From positions 1 to 44,490 of the forward strand of contig CAKZMO010000656.1 of the NCBI GenBank assembly GCA_937128595.1: a stretch of 44,490 nucleotides of DNA, in the 5' to 3' direction. Under the pieces are notes generated by a model. That model saw only the letters and a list, made by a program, of their open reading frames with translations. It was not told the DNA's origin and searched no databases. Shown in pieces: positions 18,778 through 28,920 of this stretch. Each line of letters starts with the position of its first letter. Position 1 is the first letter of the stretch. This DNA is from an uncultured cyanobacterium. Its GTDB lineage: Bacteria; Cyanobacteriota; Cyanobacteriia; CAKZMO01. A program made the translations under genes and the position numbers.

Positions 18778-21450
18778 TTATGCTAGCTGATCAAGGAAGT
18801 AATGTACATCCAGCGCCAGCTTTTGCCCCACAAGGAGGAGCTTTTGCACTTGTATCAAAGGCAGACACTGAGTAGGGTCGCTCATCTGAGACGCCTCTAA
18901 CTTGCAGGCCAGCAGGTCGGGCAAAACGGTTATATGAATGTAGTCCCAGTATAGTTCTTGAGCACGGTCGAGAGTCACTCCAATTTGCAGGCGATCGCCC
19001 AAATCAATCAGCTGATACACACAATCAATCCAGGCATCCAAAAGATCAGCATCATGGCTTGCTGCTTCATCGTGAATTACATGCCAGAGCGATTGTAAAA
19101 TCAGCGTTTCAATCAGCTGACGAGCCTGGGGCAGATTGAGATTGCAGTTGAGGTAACGCGCTTCGTTGGCGATCGCCCCTAGCTCTGTCAAATATTTCAA
19201 GCCTTGCTGATGGGGCATTTCAGAGTCTACTAAGTCTCGCTCTAGCATCCGCAGAGCATTCGTGACTTTTTGCCCAATTGCAATTTCAGCCGCGACCTGA
19301 AGCTCCTTAGGAGTATCGAGATGATCGCGGTGGAACGCCATCAGCATACTGTAGTTGTCGTGATAAACCTGGGTATACAGCTGATCAAGATGCACCAGCG
19401 TATTTTGGCTGAGCAATGCCATGAGTCGATGGCGCTCTTCGGCAAACAAATTCTGAAGGTTATAGGAGCGATTGCCCAGAACCTGATTCATACACAAGAT
19501 CATCTGTGCAATGTTGCCCTGAGCCAGCATCTCAAAAAGGCGATCGCGAGCCTGGGTATAGGCTAGCCGTCCGGAGAAGGGCTTGATGCAGCAGTGGAAG
19601 TCCCAGCCGCCCAGATGAAAAACCCCGAACACCAAGTTAGCGCTTTCTTGAGTGATGTCAGACGTCAGCTGAAGCTGACCAACAGCAAGGGTCAGAGGGC
19701 CAATACGTTGGAGCTGATAATCCAATTGATGCGCCCAGTAGCAATAGACTCGCTGCTCTACTGCATAGGTTTCGAACAGTGAACTGATGGCATAGTGAGC
19801 CACGATTTGCTCCAGATCCAAACGAGAGGGCAGCACCAACTGCTCGTAAATATCAGCTCCATTCGCGAACTGTTCAACATTACTCGGAGCTGCTGCAAGC
19901 CACTGCACAAACTCAGGCTCCAGTTGCTGTCCTGAAACTTCTTCGGCCAGCTCAATCGCCCGAGAAGCATAGCGGAGAATTTGCACCCCTTCTGGACGAG
20001 AAATTTCGTCAAAAAACCAGCCACAACTGGTATACATCAACAACGTCTGACGCTGCATTTCCAGCAAACGTAGCGCGTCCGTGCGTTCGTTTTGGCTCAG
20101 CGGATACGATTGATGTCGCTCTAGAAACTGCTGTATCTGATCGGGATGGCGATCGCGAATTACGTCAACATACTCATCTCTCGCCGCCCACGGATCACGA
20201 AGCAGCAAACCTCCTGCCGATTCGAAAAGCAAGGATAGGCGATCGCGCAGCTGATCTAGAGCATTTCGCAGAGGTCGCCGCCACTGCTGGTTCCACAGTC
20301 CGCCGCCGCCGCAACCACAATCGTCTTGCCAGCGATCGACCCCATGTGAGCAGCTCCAAGCCGTGACAGGCTTCAGCTCTACTTCCCAGGTCGGGGACGA
20401 CAAACTCAGATAATGGGCATAGTTTGTGACAATCCAACCCCGCTGAGGGAATTCCTCTAGCAGGGAATAGGCCAATGCCTTCTCAGCGCCCTTTTTGTGG
20501 TGCCCAAAAGTTTCGCCATCCGTCGCCACCGAAATCAACTGGGCACTCCGATGGTTTCCGCGCACAGCCTGACTGATACGCCCTGCGAAATGATTGGCAC
20601 TATCAAGAACATCGTTGAAGCCCATATCGCGAGAAATGGGGCCGTCGTAGAAAAAGATATCGATGAAGTCACGATGGCGATCGCCACCCGGCAAAAAGCA
20701 TCGATAAGGACGAATCGGGTCTATCTGTCCGCCCCCAACTTCTATCCAAGATGACAGGTCTTCCTCGGGTGAAGCGATTTCGAGCTGTCCGTCAGACGGC
20801 AACGGACGACAGCGTTGTGCCTGAGAAGGAGCCAAAATGATGAATCGGATCCCCTCTTCGACCAAAATACGCAGAGTCGCGTAGTCTACAGCGGTTTCTG
20901 CGAGCCACATGCCCTCAGGCATTCGCCCAAATCTCTGGCGAAAATCTTCCTTGCCCCAACGAATTTGAGTGCGTTTATCTTTCTCATTCGCCAAAGGCAA
21001 GATGATGTGGTTGTAAACCTGAGCGATCGCATTTCCATGCCCATTGAGGCGATCGCAGCTGAGCCGATCCGCGTCCAAAATTCGCTGATAGACCTCGAAA
21101 TCATGCCGCTCTAGCCAACTCATCAGAGTCGGCCCCATGTTGAAGCTCAGATACTCAAAGTTATTGACAATTCCGATCAGCTCACCTTGATCGTTGAGGA
21201 TGCGGGCAAAAGCATTCGGACGATAGCACTCGTGGTGAATCCGCTCGTTCCAATCATGAAACGGAGAAGCGCTCGGCTGGCGCTCAATCGCGTCAAGATA
21301 GGGATTCTCGCGAGGAGGCTGATAAAAATGACCGTGAACCGTGACGTAAATACCTGTGGCGATCGCTCCTGATACGGCGGTCTGAGCGTCAGACTCAGAG
21401 ATCATCCCTGAAGGATTCACATCTACAGGCCGTGAAGATTGAATTTGCAT
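18778..21450 (-). CDS. Glycoside hydrolase family 57 / DUF3536 protein
   Basis: YVTVHGHFYQPPRENPYLDAIERQPSASPFHDWNERIHHECYRPN and GMWLAETAVDYATLRILVEEGI. Confidence 0.88.
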   Translation of the reverse strand: MQIQSSRPVDVNPSGMISESDAQTAVSGAIATGIYVTVHGHFYQPPRENPYLDAIERQPSASPFHDWNERIHHECYRPNAFARILNDQGELIGIVNNFEYLSFNMGPTLMSWLERHDFEVYQRILDADRLSCDRLNGHGNAIAQVYNHIILPLANEKDKRTQIRWGKEDFRQRFGRMPEGMWLAETAVDYATLRILVEEGIRFIILAPSQAQRCRPLPSDGQLEIASPEEDLSSWIEVGGGQIDPIRPYRCFLPGGDRHRDFIDIFFYDGPISRDMGFNDVLDSANHFAGRISQAVRGNHRSAQLISVATDGETFGHHKKGAEKALAYSLLEEFPQRGWIVTNYAHYLSLSSPTWEVELKPVTAWSCSHGVDRWQDDCGCGGGGLWNQQWRRPLRNALDQLRDRLSLLFESAGGLLLRDPWAARDEYVDVIRDRHPDQIQQFLERHQSYPLSQNERTDALRLLEMQRQTLLMYTSCGWFFDEISRPEGVQILRYASRAIELAEEVSGQQLEPEFVQWLAAAPSNVEQFANGADIYEQLVLPSRLDLEQIVAHYAISSLFETYAVEQRVYCYWAHQLDYQLQRIGPLTLAVGQLQLTSDITQESANLVFGVFHLGGWDFHCCIKPFSGRLAYTQARDRLFEMLAQGNIAQMILCMNQVLGNRSYNLQNLFAEERHRLMALLSQNTLVHLDQLYTQVYHDNYSMLMAFHRDHLDTPKELQVAAEIAIGQKVTNALRMLERDLVDSEMPHQQGLKYLTELGAIANEARYLNCNLNLPQARQLIETLILQSLWHVIHDEAASHDADLLDAWIDCVYQLIDLGDRLQIGVTLDRAQELYWDYIHITVLPDLLACKLEASQMSDPTQCLPLIQVQKLLLVGQKLALDVHYFLDQLA

Positions 21451-21604
21451 AATTTAGCAGCGAAGAAATAGCAGCGAAAAAAATGGGTTAAACGACACAG
21501 CATCACTACTGATTCAATAACAAGAGCAGAGCACAGGGAATCGCTTCATACTGCCGAAAGTTGCTCAACACTCAATTTCTCAAGCTCAATACTTAAATAC
21601 TACG

Positions 21605-21661
21605 GGGATCACTCATTGCGTTGGGGATCACTAAATCTTATTGGGATCACTGCATTTCAGG
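21605..21661. repeat. Three direct GGGATCACT repeats with exact 19-bp period upstream of GH57/DUF3536 gene
   Basis: GGGATCACT starts at 21605, 21624, 21643. Confidence 0.8.
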
Positions 21662-21793
21662 TTGGAGAATTCGAGTTCTGACGTGTAAAGTTCAGCTCTT
21701 CGAACGACATAATAAAGCTCACACAACGAAGCTCATACAGTAGAGACCAAATCTAACTCTGGGACATCGCCGCTGTAATCCTTGGTGCGATGA

Positions 21794-22540
21794 TTACTGC
21801 AGTAATCGAAATGAATCAAAGTACGGTGCGACCCAGTCAGGTGCAATGATGTCAGGAGGCTCTAGCGAGAGTGTGCTGAATAGCGCGAATGGACTCAAGA
21901 ACACGCCCAAAAAATAGAATTGTTCGTCCACAACATAGGCTCGCATAATATTGAGTGAGGCGCGATCGCGGCCTTCAACTTCCAAGCCTCGATATCCGTC
22001 AAGTTCGAGGGCTCGCGGCGATGTCACGTCATTCCCACTAGCAAAACTCAACAAAAATCCATTCAGCGCTCGATCAACAGCACCAGGAGTCGTGAGTTCT
22101 CCAGCAAACTCTGCATAACCCACGACAAGAATCGCTAGTTGATTGTCTTCTTCGACCCGGATCTGCACATACATTGCTCCATCGTTCAAGAATTCATCTT
22201 GAGGGAGTGGCTGAGCCACAGGAGGACTCGGCATCTGCACCGCAAATCCGTCTAACTCCGCAATGAACTCGTAAGACAGCACATCAGCAACATCAGGCAA
22301 GCTTTGGGCAAAGCTTGTAGGCGTAGACTGTTGGGCGATCGCCATCCCATCCCTCAAAACGATCTGCTCAACAAAACCTAAATCCTCGCTGTACAAGCTG
22401 TCTTGAAAAATGGTTCGATTTAGAGCTAAGCCTCCATCGTTCTGCAGTCCCGCATGAGCATCACACGGCTCAGAAAAAGAGAAGCCCAACACAACACCAA
22501 CCCAACATGTCAACTGACCCAATTGAGCTTGCATAAGCAT
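21794..22540 (-). CDS. Hypothetical exported protein
   Basis: 248 aa, hydrophobic N-terminal segment; no recognised domain. Confidence 0.6.
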   Translation of the reverse strand: MLMQAQLGQLTCWVGVVLGFSFSEPCDAHAGLQNDGGLALNRTIFQDSLYSEDLGFVEQIVLRDGMAIAQQSTPTSFAQSLPDVADVLSYEFIAELDGFAVQMPSPPVAQPLPQDEFLNDGAMYVQIRVEEDNQLAILVVGYAEFAGELTTPGAVDRALNGFLLSFASGNDVTSPRALELDGYRGLEVEGRDRASLNIMRAYVVDEQFYFLGVFLSPFALFSTLSLEPPDIIAPDWVAPYFDSFRLLQ

Positions 22541-22721
22541 TTCCCCGTTATTAGAACATCAACCCCGTTCACGCCACGATAAGAACCCTCTATCGTCTCC
22601 TCAGCTCCTGTGAAATGGAGCCATACTCAATAGACTCACACCTCTATCCTGCATCACCTGAAAGGAACCCTGATAGGGTAAATGCTAAGGATTTGCCCAT
22701 ACCTATTTTGGCTATAGACTC

Positions 22722-22946
22722 ATGACCATTTCCAAAACCGAAGCAAAACAACTCCTCGAACGCCTAGTCTTCGACTACGAACGCCCTCAAGACTGGGTTC
22801 AGGACATCTGGGGCCTAAGTCCAACCCTGGGTGAAAATGCTGCCAAAATGCTCGAAGTTTTTGATGCACTCATAGAATGCTGCCCCGAAGAAAAATTGGA
22901 AAACTTGCTACAGATGTTTTATCGAGAGCAGGCTGAAAATAACTAA
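22722..22946 (+). CDS. Small conserved-type hypothetical protein (74 aa)
   Basis: Compact acidic ORF with clean ATG; preceded and followed by non-coding sequence. Confidence 0.6.
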   Translation: MTISKTEAKQLLERLVFDYERPQDWVQDIWGLSPTLGENAAKMLEVFDALIECCPEEKLENLLQMFYREQAENN

Positions 22947-23201
22947 ACCCTGAGTACTTGTACTCAACATTTGTGCGCAACGCTAGATAACAGAATATTG
23001 CAGAAGCACCGCAAAAACACGGTGAAAAGTGGGCACATAGTGCGTGTGGGCACCCAAATCGCAGCTCTTGCACTGAAGCCCCCCGTAATATCACTGAAAC
23101 CCTTACTTCACAGGACTTTGAGGCAAAATCTTTATGGTAAATTCACAATAAGCCAAAATCGACGAAAATTGTATCTTTTATCACCAAGAGATAGCCGTAT
23201 T

Positions 23202-23675
23202 TCACGCAAGGTCTGGTGGAGGGGAAATTGGCCTCTGTCCCTTTTGGTAAGTCTGTTTGAGCAGTTCTTGGAGATTAGCCCGCGTCACCTCTGTTCCGTC
23301 TTTGAGGTTGTCGGGTGTCTCAAAAAAGACTGTTCCATCGACTGTCTTCATCGCTAGCATTTGGAATAGGATATGTATAACAGGGATGGGTAGGGCTACG
23401 ATCTGAGGATTATTCGGATTTTGAGTGCCTGCCTTTGCGTCCGCCAATGTGGGATACGCATAAACAACACTTTTTGCCATGGATGGCTGCGTCCGGTTGG
23501 TTAATGATGTAATCACCCAACCGCGATCGAGAGTCTGCAGCACGTAGTACTGAGAATGCCGGAGTCGCTCGGCAATTTGCTTCAATGCAGGGGCGATCGC
23601 CCGGATAAGGTTGGCCGTCGTGCCATCCTGGGGTGCATTATCGACGAGTTCTTGTATCTGTTTGTCTAGTTCCAT
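23202..23675 (-). CDS. Hypothetical protein (start likely MELDKQIQEL...)
   Basis: 158-161 aa ORF with soluble composition, divergent from hetZ. Confidence 0.65.
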   Translation of the reverse strand: MELDKQIQELVDNAPQDGTTANLIRAIAPALKQIAERLRHSQYYVLQTLDRGWVITSLTNRTQPSMAKSVVYAYPTLADAKAGTQNPNNPQIVALPIPVIHILFQMLAMKTVDGTVFFETPDNLKDGTEVTRANLQELLKQTYQKGQRPISPPPDLA

Positions 23676-23852
23676 ACCTAATCTCAAATCTCATTAGAGT
23701 CGTTTAGTTGTTTCTCTCAACAAGCCGAAGGCTCAAGATGCGGGAAGGGTAGATGCGCTGAGGTAGGGGTCATGCGTCATGCCAGCCTGCGTGTTAACTC
23801 AGTCTAGACCGTCATCAATCTATTGCAGTCAAACGTAAGGTGGTAAGACACT

Positions 23853-25034
23853 GTGATCACAGCCAAACGTCAGGAAGAAAATATCGATAGCGCCGAGACC
23901 TTGTCAGAGTTGCTCTGTGGCGAGCTTCAGCACTCCACTCGTGCATCCTACAAGCACTGTCGGGAAGTTGCTGCTCGCTTGGCCAAAGAAGTCGCTCGGA
24001 TTTGCAGAGAAAGTCAGCGCATCCAAGATTCTGGAGAAGTAGAAACTTGGATGGTCGATTTAGCTCGACTGCGACTGAAACAGTGCCTCAAGTATTACAA
24101 CCTTGGTTCACGCCAGGGTCGGATTGATCTACACAGCACTCTGAGTGCCGTCGTTTATCGGTATATTACTCCGCCCCAGGTGCAGTCCAGCTACCAAGCT
24201 CGTCTTAACTTGATTGAGGATTTTCTGCAAAATTTCTACGTGGAATCCTTGAACGCATTTCGTCGAGAAAACGTACTCGATGGAAGCTACTGTCCGCGAT
24301 CGCTGCTTGAGCTTGCAGAATATATGGCGTTTACAGAACGCTATGGCAAACGCCGCATTCCCTTACCTCGCCGCCGCAGTCAGCAGCTCATCATTCTAAG
24401 AGCACAAACGTTTTCACGACAGCAGCCGCCGGAAACCATGGTGGACATCGAGCAAGCTGCCGAAGGATCTTCTCCTGACTCCGACCAAAGCTGGAGCACT
24501 GCCCCCATCCAACAAGTGCGAGATCAAATGGTCGCACTCGATGTAGAACCTGCTGAAAACTCGCTTCGCGATGTCGTTGTTGAAAAATTGTTAGCTTACT
24601 TAGAAGACAAACAGCAAGAAGACTGTGCCGATTACTTTGTTTTGCGCTTGCAAGATTTACCCGCTAACGAAATCGAAGCTATTTTGGAGCTCACTCCACG
24701 GGAGCGTGACTATCTCCAGCAACGATTCAAATATCACCTGATTCGATTTGCTTTATCTCATCAGTGGGAATTGGTGCATCAATGGCTGGAAGCCGATTTA
24801 GAGCATAATTTTGGGCTCACTCCGCTCCAATGGGAGTACTTCCTAGCAAAGATTACAGACGAGCAACGCTTGCTGCTAGAACTGAAACAGAAAAACGAAA
24901 GCGACCGGGCGATCGCACAGCAACTGGGATGTACAACCACCCAAGCCCATAAAAAGTGGTCAAAGCTACTGGAAAAAGCTTGGGAGATCCGCAACAATTT
25001 ACTATCCGGAGCGGAGACTTTACCCCATGAATAG
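23853..25034 (+). CDS. hetZ: HetZ-family heterocyst/cell-differentiation regulator
   Basis: Recognised HetZ-type sequence: LYKHCREVAARLAKEVARICRESQRIQDSGEVETW-like N-terminus, LLELAEYMAFTERYGKRRIPLP, SRQQPPETMVDIEQAAEGS, C-terminal HTH-like segment. Confidence 0.85.
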   Translation: MITAKRQEENIDSAETLSELLCGELQHSTRASYKHCREVAARLAKEVARICRESQRIQDSGEVETWMVDLARLRLKQCLKYYNLGSRQGRIDLHSTLSAVVYRYITPPQVQSSYQARLNLIEDFLQNFYVESLNAFRRENVLDGSYCPRSLLELAEYMAFTERYGKRRIPLPRRRSQQLIILRAQTFSRQQPPETMVDIEQAAEGSSPDSDQSWSTAPIQQVRDQMVALDVEPAENSLRDVVVEKLLAYLEDKQQEDCADYFVLRLQDLPANEIEAILELTPRERDYLQQRFKYHLIRFALSHQWELVHQWLEADLEHNFGLTPLQWEYFLAKITDEQRLLLELKQKNESDRAIAQQLGCTTTQAHKKWSKLLEKAWEIRNNLLSGAETLPHE

Positions 25035-26091
25035 AGATGCAGAAGCCATAAATGATTTATTGGCTTGGCTGTTTCAAGATCCTGACCAGGCTGATGGCAC
25101 GCCATCAGGGGATAATTGCAGCGATTCTGCTGAACATCAGTCGTCAGACTCTCAGGGCTTGAAACTTGATAACCTGAACCGTTCTGTTGCTGAGGAGCAA
25201 CCCACCATGCAGCACAACCTCAGCCCTAATGACTCAGAACGCTCAGATGATCGATCACCTGAGCAGTCGTCACTATTCAATGTTGGAGAAATACCCGCTG
25301 TGCAAGATCGTTTTCATGCTCTGTTAAAGCGTCGGCTACGCAATGAAATCGCCCGCAAGCCTCCCATTTTTCCGTGGGAAAGTGAAGCGTGCAACTATGA
25401 CTCTGAACTCCAGGATCTAGCTGCGGCTAACTCTGCTCAAAATAGGGCTTGGGCAGAACATATTCAAAACCGCATTCCGGTTCCTATGTCAGAAACGCTT
25501 CTGACTGAACTCATGCAGCGATGTCAAACGCTAGCTCAATCTTCCCTCCAGCGAGGGGTTCAGATTGTTCAAGCGGTAGAGAGCCTATTCCCCGGCGAAG
25601 GACAAACCCTCAATCATCTTGCAGGTCTGGTTCTAACCTCTCCCGCAAGATCTGCAACCTTGACATCACCCACTGCAGCTCAATCTCTGCCGGGATTTCC
25701 AGCCCACTACAATGCTGCAACACCCGTGCAGAAAATGGCGCTGTCACTCTTGGCTGCTCAAGAAATTATTGAGTCGCTAACTCTGAAGCTCTCAAACGAG
25801 AGTCCCAGTAAATCCTGTCAGTGGAAAACTGCATTGGGTCATCTATCAATCCAAGCGGGATTTGATGCTCGCCTACAGCGCCTGAACATCGAAGCTCATT
25901 TGCCTTGTGCCGGAAAACTCCAGCTTCAGGGAAGTGGGATCGAGACCATGGCTCAACGCACCAGCCCCGGCATTTTGAATGTGGAGCTTTTTGAGGCCGA
26001 GGTCGATTCTATCTATAGCCTTGATATCGAACTAGAACAAGGCGATCGCTCCTCGCTGACGTTTGCCATTCATGTTGCTGGCAACGGCTAA
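25027..26091 (+). CDS. patU: PatU-like protein (single-ORF form), overlapping hetZ by 8 bp
   Basis: Position immediately after hetZ with ATGAATAG overlap; divergent middle, conserved-looking C-terminus. Confidence 0.65.
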   Translation: MNRDAEAINDLLAWLFQDPDQADGTPSGDNCSDSAEHQSSDSQGLKLDNLNRSVAEEQPTMQHNLSPNDSERSDDRSPEQSSLFNVGEIPAVQDRFHALLKRRLRNEIARKPPIFPWESEACNYDSELQDLAAANSAQNRAWAEHIQNRIPVPMSETLLTELMQRCQTLAQSSLQRGVQIVQAVESLFPGEGQTLNHLAGLVLTSPARSATLTSPTAAQSLPGFPAHYNAATPVQKMALSLLAAQEIIESLTLKLSNESPSKSCQWKTALGHLSIQAGFDARLQRLNIEAHLPCAGKLQLQGSGIETMAQRTSPGILNVELFEAEVDSIYSLDIELEQGDRSSLTFAIHVAGNG

Positions 26092-26287
26092 ACACGCTAA
26101 ACAGGCTAAATACGTCATCAGCATGATTGATTTTCTGAGTCGTGGGTTGTGTTGTAGCTACGACTCATACTGAACTCCCAGTCAGTGCTTAGCTACCACT
26201 CCAGAAAAACGCGAGCAGAAATTTCAATCTCATCAAGGCACGTTTCTTTTCTTAGAAAAGCGTGTCATGCCTCTTTGATGAATGATG

Positions 26288-26324
26288 GTGAGTGGCAGAA
26301 TGCCTGCTACTCACTGTTTTTTTT
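26288..26324 (+). terminator. Intrinsic terminator downstream of patU
   Basis: GTGAGTGGCAG / CTGCTACTCAC stem followed by TG then T8. Confidence 0.8.
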
Positions 26325-26840
26325 GGCGATATCTTTATCGGTTGGCCTTGTTCACGAGCCATTGACGGCTTTAGCGGGCGATCGCACTCTTATTCATAAA
26401 AAAATATCGTTTCTTGAATCAGTGCAAAGATCCAACACGATTTAGTCAAACCAAGTCCCAAATTAGTCAATTCCGGGGAAAATAAGAAAAATATCGTCAC
26501 CCGGAAATCATCCGCTGACTGAACCATTGTCCAATTAACAACATAACGCTCGATACCTTCAGACGACGTTTTCACACGTAGCCATAAAAAATTCGTCCCG
26601 TCTAAGCTAAGTTTCTCCAAGCTCCAGCGCAGAGGAGATATCTCAGTCATCATCGACTCTGTTACCAAAGACGATTCTGGCTGTCGTTCCACAAAGCACT
26701 GGAAAAGGAAAAGCACTGGAAAAGGGACTATATCCAGCTCACAACAGATTACAAATGGATGAAACGTCTTGAGTTGCGGCTGTCCACGGACAACACGGTT
26801 CACTTTGTCTCAGTTATTGACCATAAGGAGACCTATTACC

Positions 26841-27065
26841 ATGCCAAATTCTATCGATTCTGTCTCTCCCCAGACCGCTTATCAGCACCTCCAAGAGCTT
26901 GAGTCAGCGGATACAGCCACCTGTGCAGAATATCGACAAGATGCCTTAGAAGTCTTAGCAGATCCAGACGTTGCACTGAAAGAAAGACAGGCGATCGCCG
27001 ATCGTCTTAACCAAGCAAACCATCGCCTCGAATTGCGTACCGTAGTTACAGATGAAAGCTACTAG
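26841..27065 (+). CDS. Small hypothetical protein (74 aa)
   Basis: AAGGAG upstream of ATG at 26841; MPNSIDSVSPQTAYQHLQELESADTATCAEYRQDALEVLADP. Confidence 0.6.
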   Translation: MPNSIDSVSPQTAYQHLQELESADTATCAEYRQDALEVLADPDVALKERQAIADRLNQANHRLELRTVVTDESY

Positions 27066-27335
27066 GGGACTTTCGTTCGCTTGATCAACATTGACTCAGT
27101 CGCTAGAGCAATCAAAGCAATGTCTTGACCGTCGCATTCCAAGCGCAGCAGAACTCCGTCGCTCGTTAAGAATCTGCGGGGTACCTAGAAAATAGCTCTG
27201 TTCCCCACTCCGCTTCGGGCTTATCATAAGAGGCTCGGAAACAGCTATGATTTCGGAATTAGGCTGAGCAACGAACGACAAGCAATAGCCATGAGTTCCG
27301 AGTCGGCTGGAATTTGACTGGAAGGAAGAGTCTAA

Positions 27336-27926
27336 ATGTCTCAAGTAATCTCAATTTCGGGTCGCGGCATCCCCCTCAAGGGAGACGATATTGATACCGA
27401 TCGCATCATTCCGGCGCGATTTCTCAAATGCGTCACCTTCGATGGCCTAGGCGAACACACCTTTGAAGACGATCGCACCGCTCTCAAGGGAAGTCATGCC
27501 TTCGATCAACCCCAGTATGAAGATGCAGAAGTGTTAGTCGTCAACCGCAACTTTGGCTGCGGTTCGAGCCGCGAACATGCACCTCAGGCGATCGCCCGTT
27601 GGGGTATCAAAGTATTGGTCGGAGAAAGTTTTGCCGAAATTTTCTTTGGCAATTGCGTTGCAATGGGCATTCCCTGCGTCACGGCTGCGGCTGACAATGT
27701 GAAAGCGTTGCAAGAGGCGATCGCCAACCATCCTCAAGCGACCATCGAGGTCAATATAGACACCATGCAAGCGTCTTGTGGCGATTTAACGTTCCCTGTA
27801 GAGATAGGAGACGGGCCTCGGCAAATGTTTATATCAGGCACTTGGGACGCCTGTGGTCAGTTGGTGGCGCAAGCTTCAGCTATTCAGCAAACGGCTGGAA
27901 AACTGCCTTATGTCGCGTGGAGTTAG
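27336..27926 (+). CDS. leuD: 3-isopropylmalate dehydratase small subunit
   Basis: [31 protein letters not shown]. Confidence 0.95.
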   Translation: MSQVISISGRGIPLKGDDIDTDRIIPARFLKCVTFDGLGEHTFEDDRTALKGSHAFDQPQYEDAEVLVVNRNFGCGSSREHAPQAIARWGIKVLVGESFAEIFFGNCVAMGIPCVTAAADNVKALQEAIANHPQATIEVNIDTMQASCGDLTFPVEIGDGPRQMFISGTWDACGQLVAQASAIQQTAGKLPYVAWS

Positions 27927-27966
27927 CAAAGCGGTTTATTTCTGCGCCTCCCACTACATCGAGACA

Positions 27967-28512
27967 TCACATCAAGTCAGACATCGAAACCGTGGTTGGT
28001 GGAATTTCCTGGTTATATTCGGTCACAATATCCCACTGGGTTTGAGCATCGTAGAAAACCGTGACTTGAGTTTCGAGAGTATAAAAGTCTCCACCCCGAG
28101 GCCGACCCCGAAAGGTAAAGGTAACACTACCGTCGGAGTTGATGACGTGGGGCGACTCCGCAGCAGGGCCATGCATGGATGGCTCTGTTTCATAAACGCT
28201 AACTCCACCGTTCTCGGCTTCACCTCGCTGACGCGCTAAGTTTTTGGCTCGGTTGAGATCATAGTCAAAAGCCATCAGCAACACGCCTCTAGACTGACTG
28301 ATATCAGTTAGATGGATGTCAGTTGGCGAGATGGTTGCGGAGTTCTTTGTAGAAAATTCGGCAGCAACACGATCTGAACCAAGAGTAAGCAGAGTAAGGG
28401 TAGCGATCGCCACATGCAGCACCCTATTTCGCTCTAAAAAACAGGCTTGTAATAACTTTGCAGACGGCATCAGAACTTCTTTTGACGTGCGGTTGAGAGT
28501 ACTCACCATCAT
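27967..28512 (-). CDS. Hypothetical exported protein
   Basis: 181 aa, signal-peptide-like LHVAIATLTLLTLGSDRVAAEF. Confidence 0.6.
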   Translation of the reverse strand: MMVSTLNRTSKEVLMPSAKLLQACFLERNRVLHVAIATLTLLTLGSDRVAAEFSTKNSATISPTDIHLTDISQSRGVLLMAFDYDLNRAKNLARQRGEAENGGVSVYETEPSMHGPAAESPHVINSDGSVTFTFRGRPRGGDFYTLETQVTVFYDAQTQWDIVTEYNQEIPPTTVSMSDLM

Positions 28513-28571
28513 TTCCTCAAGTCATCAATCCAGAACTAAGGTTAGACCACAATCCAGTTATCTCAACAGCG

Positions 28572-28682
28572 GGCGTTGCACAGCATAGAATGATGCGGAA
28601 AGATTCAACTCATGGATGACCTGCTGTAGGGGCATCGCAATGCGATGCCCTGACCAAAATCATTCTTCGAATGTGCAACGCC
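28572..28682. mobile_element. 111-bp MITE-like element, copy A, with 8-bp direct repeats CAACAGCG on both sides
   Basis: TIR GGCGTTGCACA (28572-28582) / TGTGCAACGCC (28672-28682); CAACAGCG at 28564-28571 and 28683-28690; 107/111 identical to reverse complement of 41335-41445. Confidence 0.88.
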
Positions 28683-28920
28683 CAACAGCGCAAGGGGTTG
28701 CGAAAGCACTGGATTAGCAATCTCTATTCTAAAAAACCTTCGTCAGCTTTTTCCTTTATCATTTCAGAAAACCGTGAATTCTTAATCGGATAGCCATGAC
28801 ACCCAAAGAGTCCGCCGAGATACGTTGAACCTGTTCTTCTGAACAAACATGAGCAGAATCCGAAGATTCAGTTCATGTTTATCGCTGAATTCAGTCCCGC
28901 TAGAAACTGCTTTGTTACCT

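Noticed and set aside
22951-22966. TGAGTACTTGTACTCA palindrome as an NtcA site
   Set aside because: The spacing is GTA-N4-TAC, not the GTA-N8-TAC expected for NtcA
23754-23783. Possible HetR-type binding site upstream of hetZ (GAGGTAGGGGTCATGCGTCATGCC)
   Set aside because: Does not form the expected AGGGG...CCCCT palindrome; better explained as a degenerate GTAGGGG repeat
26390-26803. 137-aa minus-strand ORF between patU and the small protein at 26841
   Set aside because: No start context, no recognised motif, contains a tandem duplication; could be a real orphan but not supportable from sequence alone
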